Source of the DNA: Actinomycetes bacterium
Lineage (GTDB): Bacteria > Actinomycetota > Acidimicrobiia > Acidimicrobiales > Palsa-688
Assembly (NCBI GenBank): GCA_021798075.1
Contig: JAJZYO010000160.1
Location: forward strand, 1 to 5,397
Length of the DNA stretch: 5,397 bases
Direction: 5' to 3'
Shown here: piece by piece, positions 5,345 through 5,397 of the stretch
Position numbering within the stretch: the first letter of the stretch is position 1
Layout of the letters: every line of letters begins with the position of its first letter
Program-made: the position numbers and the translations under genes
Notes under the pieces: model-generated
Databases searched by the model: none
The model's input: the letters and a program-made list of their open reading frames with translations, nothing else
Told to the model about the DNA's origin: nothing

Positions 5345-5397
5345 TCGGCTTCGTCGAGCGCTTGGGCGAGCGTGTGCCAGGGGAGGGTGGCGCACTT
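5329..5397 (-). CDS. C-terminal end of an unrecognised protein, partial at right edge
   Basis: The minus strand is open from the window edge to a TAG at 5331-5329, giving 22 residues that read KCATLPWHTL then AQALDEAEKDKA. Third codon positions are mostly G or C, and the amphipathic, charged, lysine-rich ending looks like a real protein tail rather than a shadow frame. The gene would converge on the oxidoreductase, leaving an 89-base gap. I do not recognise the family from this fragment and assign no function. Confidence 0.5.
   Translation of the reverse strand, partial: KCATLPWHTLAQALDEAEKDKA

Noticed and set aside
5156..5395. A 79-codon minus-strand frame at the right end
   Set aside because: It runs antisense into the oxidoreductase C-terminus, is Arg-rich and has no domain. 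The frame ending at 5329 has more protein-like composition.

Overview
The window is GC-rich and densely coding, with a strong G/C preference at third codon positions. A DUF3039 protein, which I know only from Actinomycetota, a promoter that looks leaderless (TANNNT seven bases before an ATG), and a secreted coiled-coil protein of the kind that precedes NlpC/P60 hydrolase domains all point to a high-GC actinobacterium. Acidimicrobiia is my best guess at class level, from remembered family resemblance only.

Layout from left to right. (1) Bases 1-657, minus strand, hold the N-terminal 219 residues of a secreted, glutamine-rich coiled-coil protein that runs off the left edge. (2) Bases 658-801 are an AT-richer regulatory gap. 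It holds a good intrinsic terminator for the gene to its right and, just beyond, a sigma-70-like promoter for the coiled-coil gene. (3) Bases 802-3651, minus strand, encode a 949-residue DHA2-type (14-helix) major facilitator transporter fused through a Pro/Ala/Gly linker to three tandem carboxypeptidase-regulatory-like beta-sandwich repeats. (4) Bases 3652-3769 are a divergent intergenic region with a strong ribosome binding site for the transporter and a leaderless-type promoter, overlapped by a 10-bp palindrome, for the rightward genes. (5) Bases 3770-4063, plus strand, encode a DUF3039 protein with a three-cysteine signature. (6) Bases 4091-5239, plus strand, encode a complete Gfo/Idh/MocA-family NAD(P)-dependent oxidoreductase, 27 bases downstream and probably co-transcribed. 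(7) Bases 5240-5328 form a short convergent gap with a possible weak terminator. (8) Bases 5329-5397, minus strand, look like the last 22 codons of a gene entering from the right.

The genes do not form an obvious single pathway. The left gene belongs to cell-envelope or peptidoglycan biology, the transporter to export of an unknown compound, and the oxidoreductase probably to sugar, inositol or related polyol metabolism. I see no CRISPR array, tRNA, rRNA, insertion sequence, phage gene or defence system. The most unusual items are the transporter-beta-sandwich fusion, whose C-terminus is predicted to be cytoplasmic, and the concentration of the palindrome GCCGGC inside that one gene.
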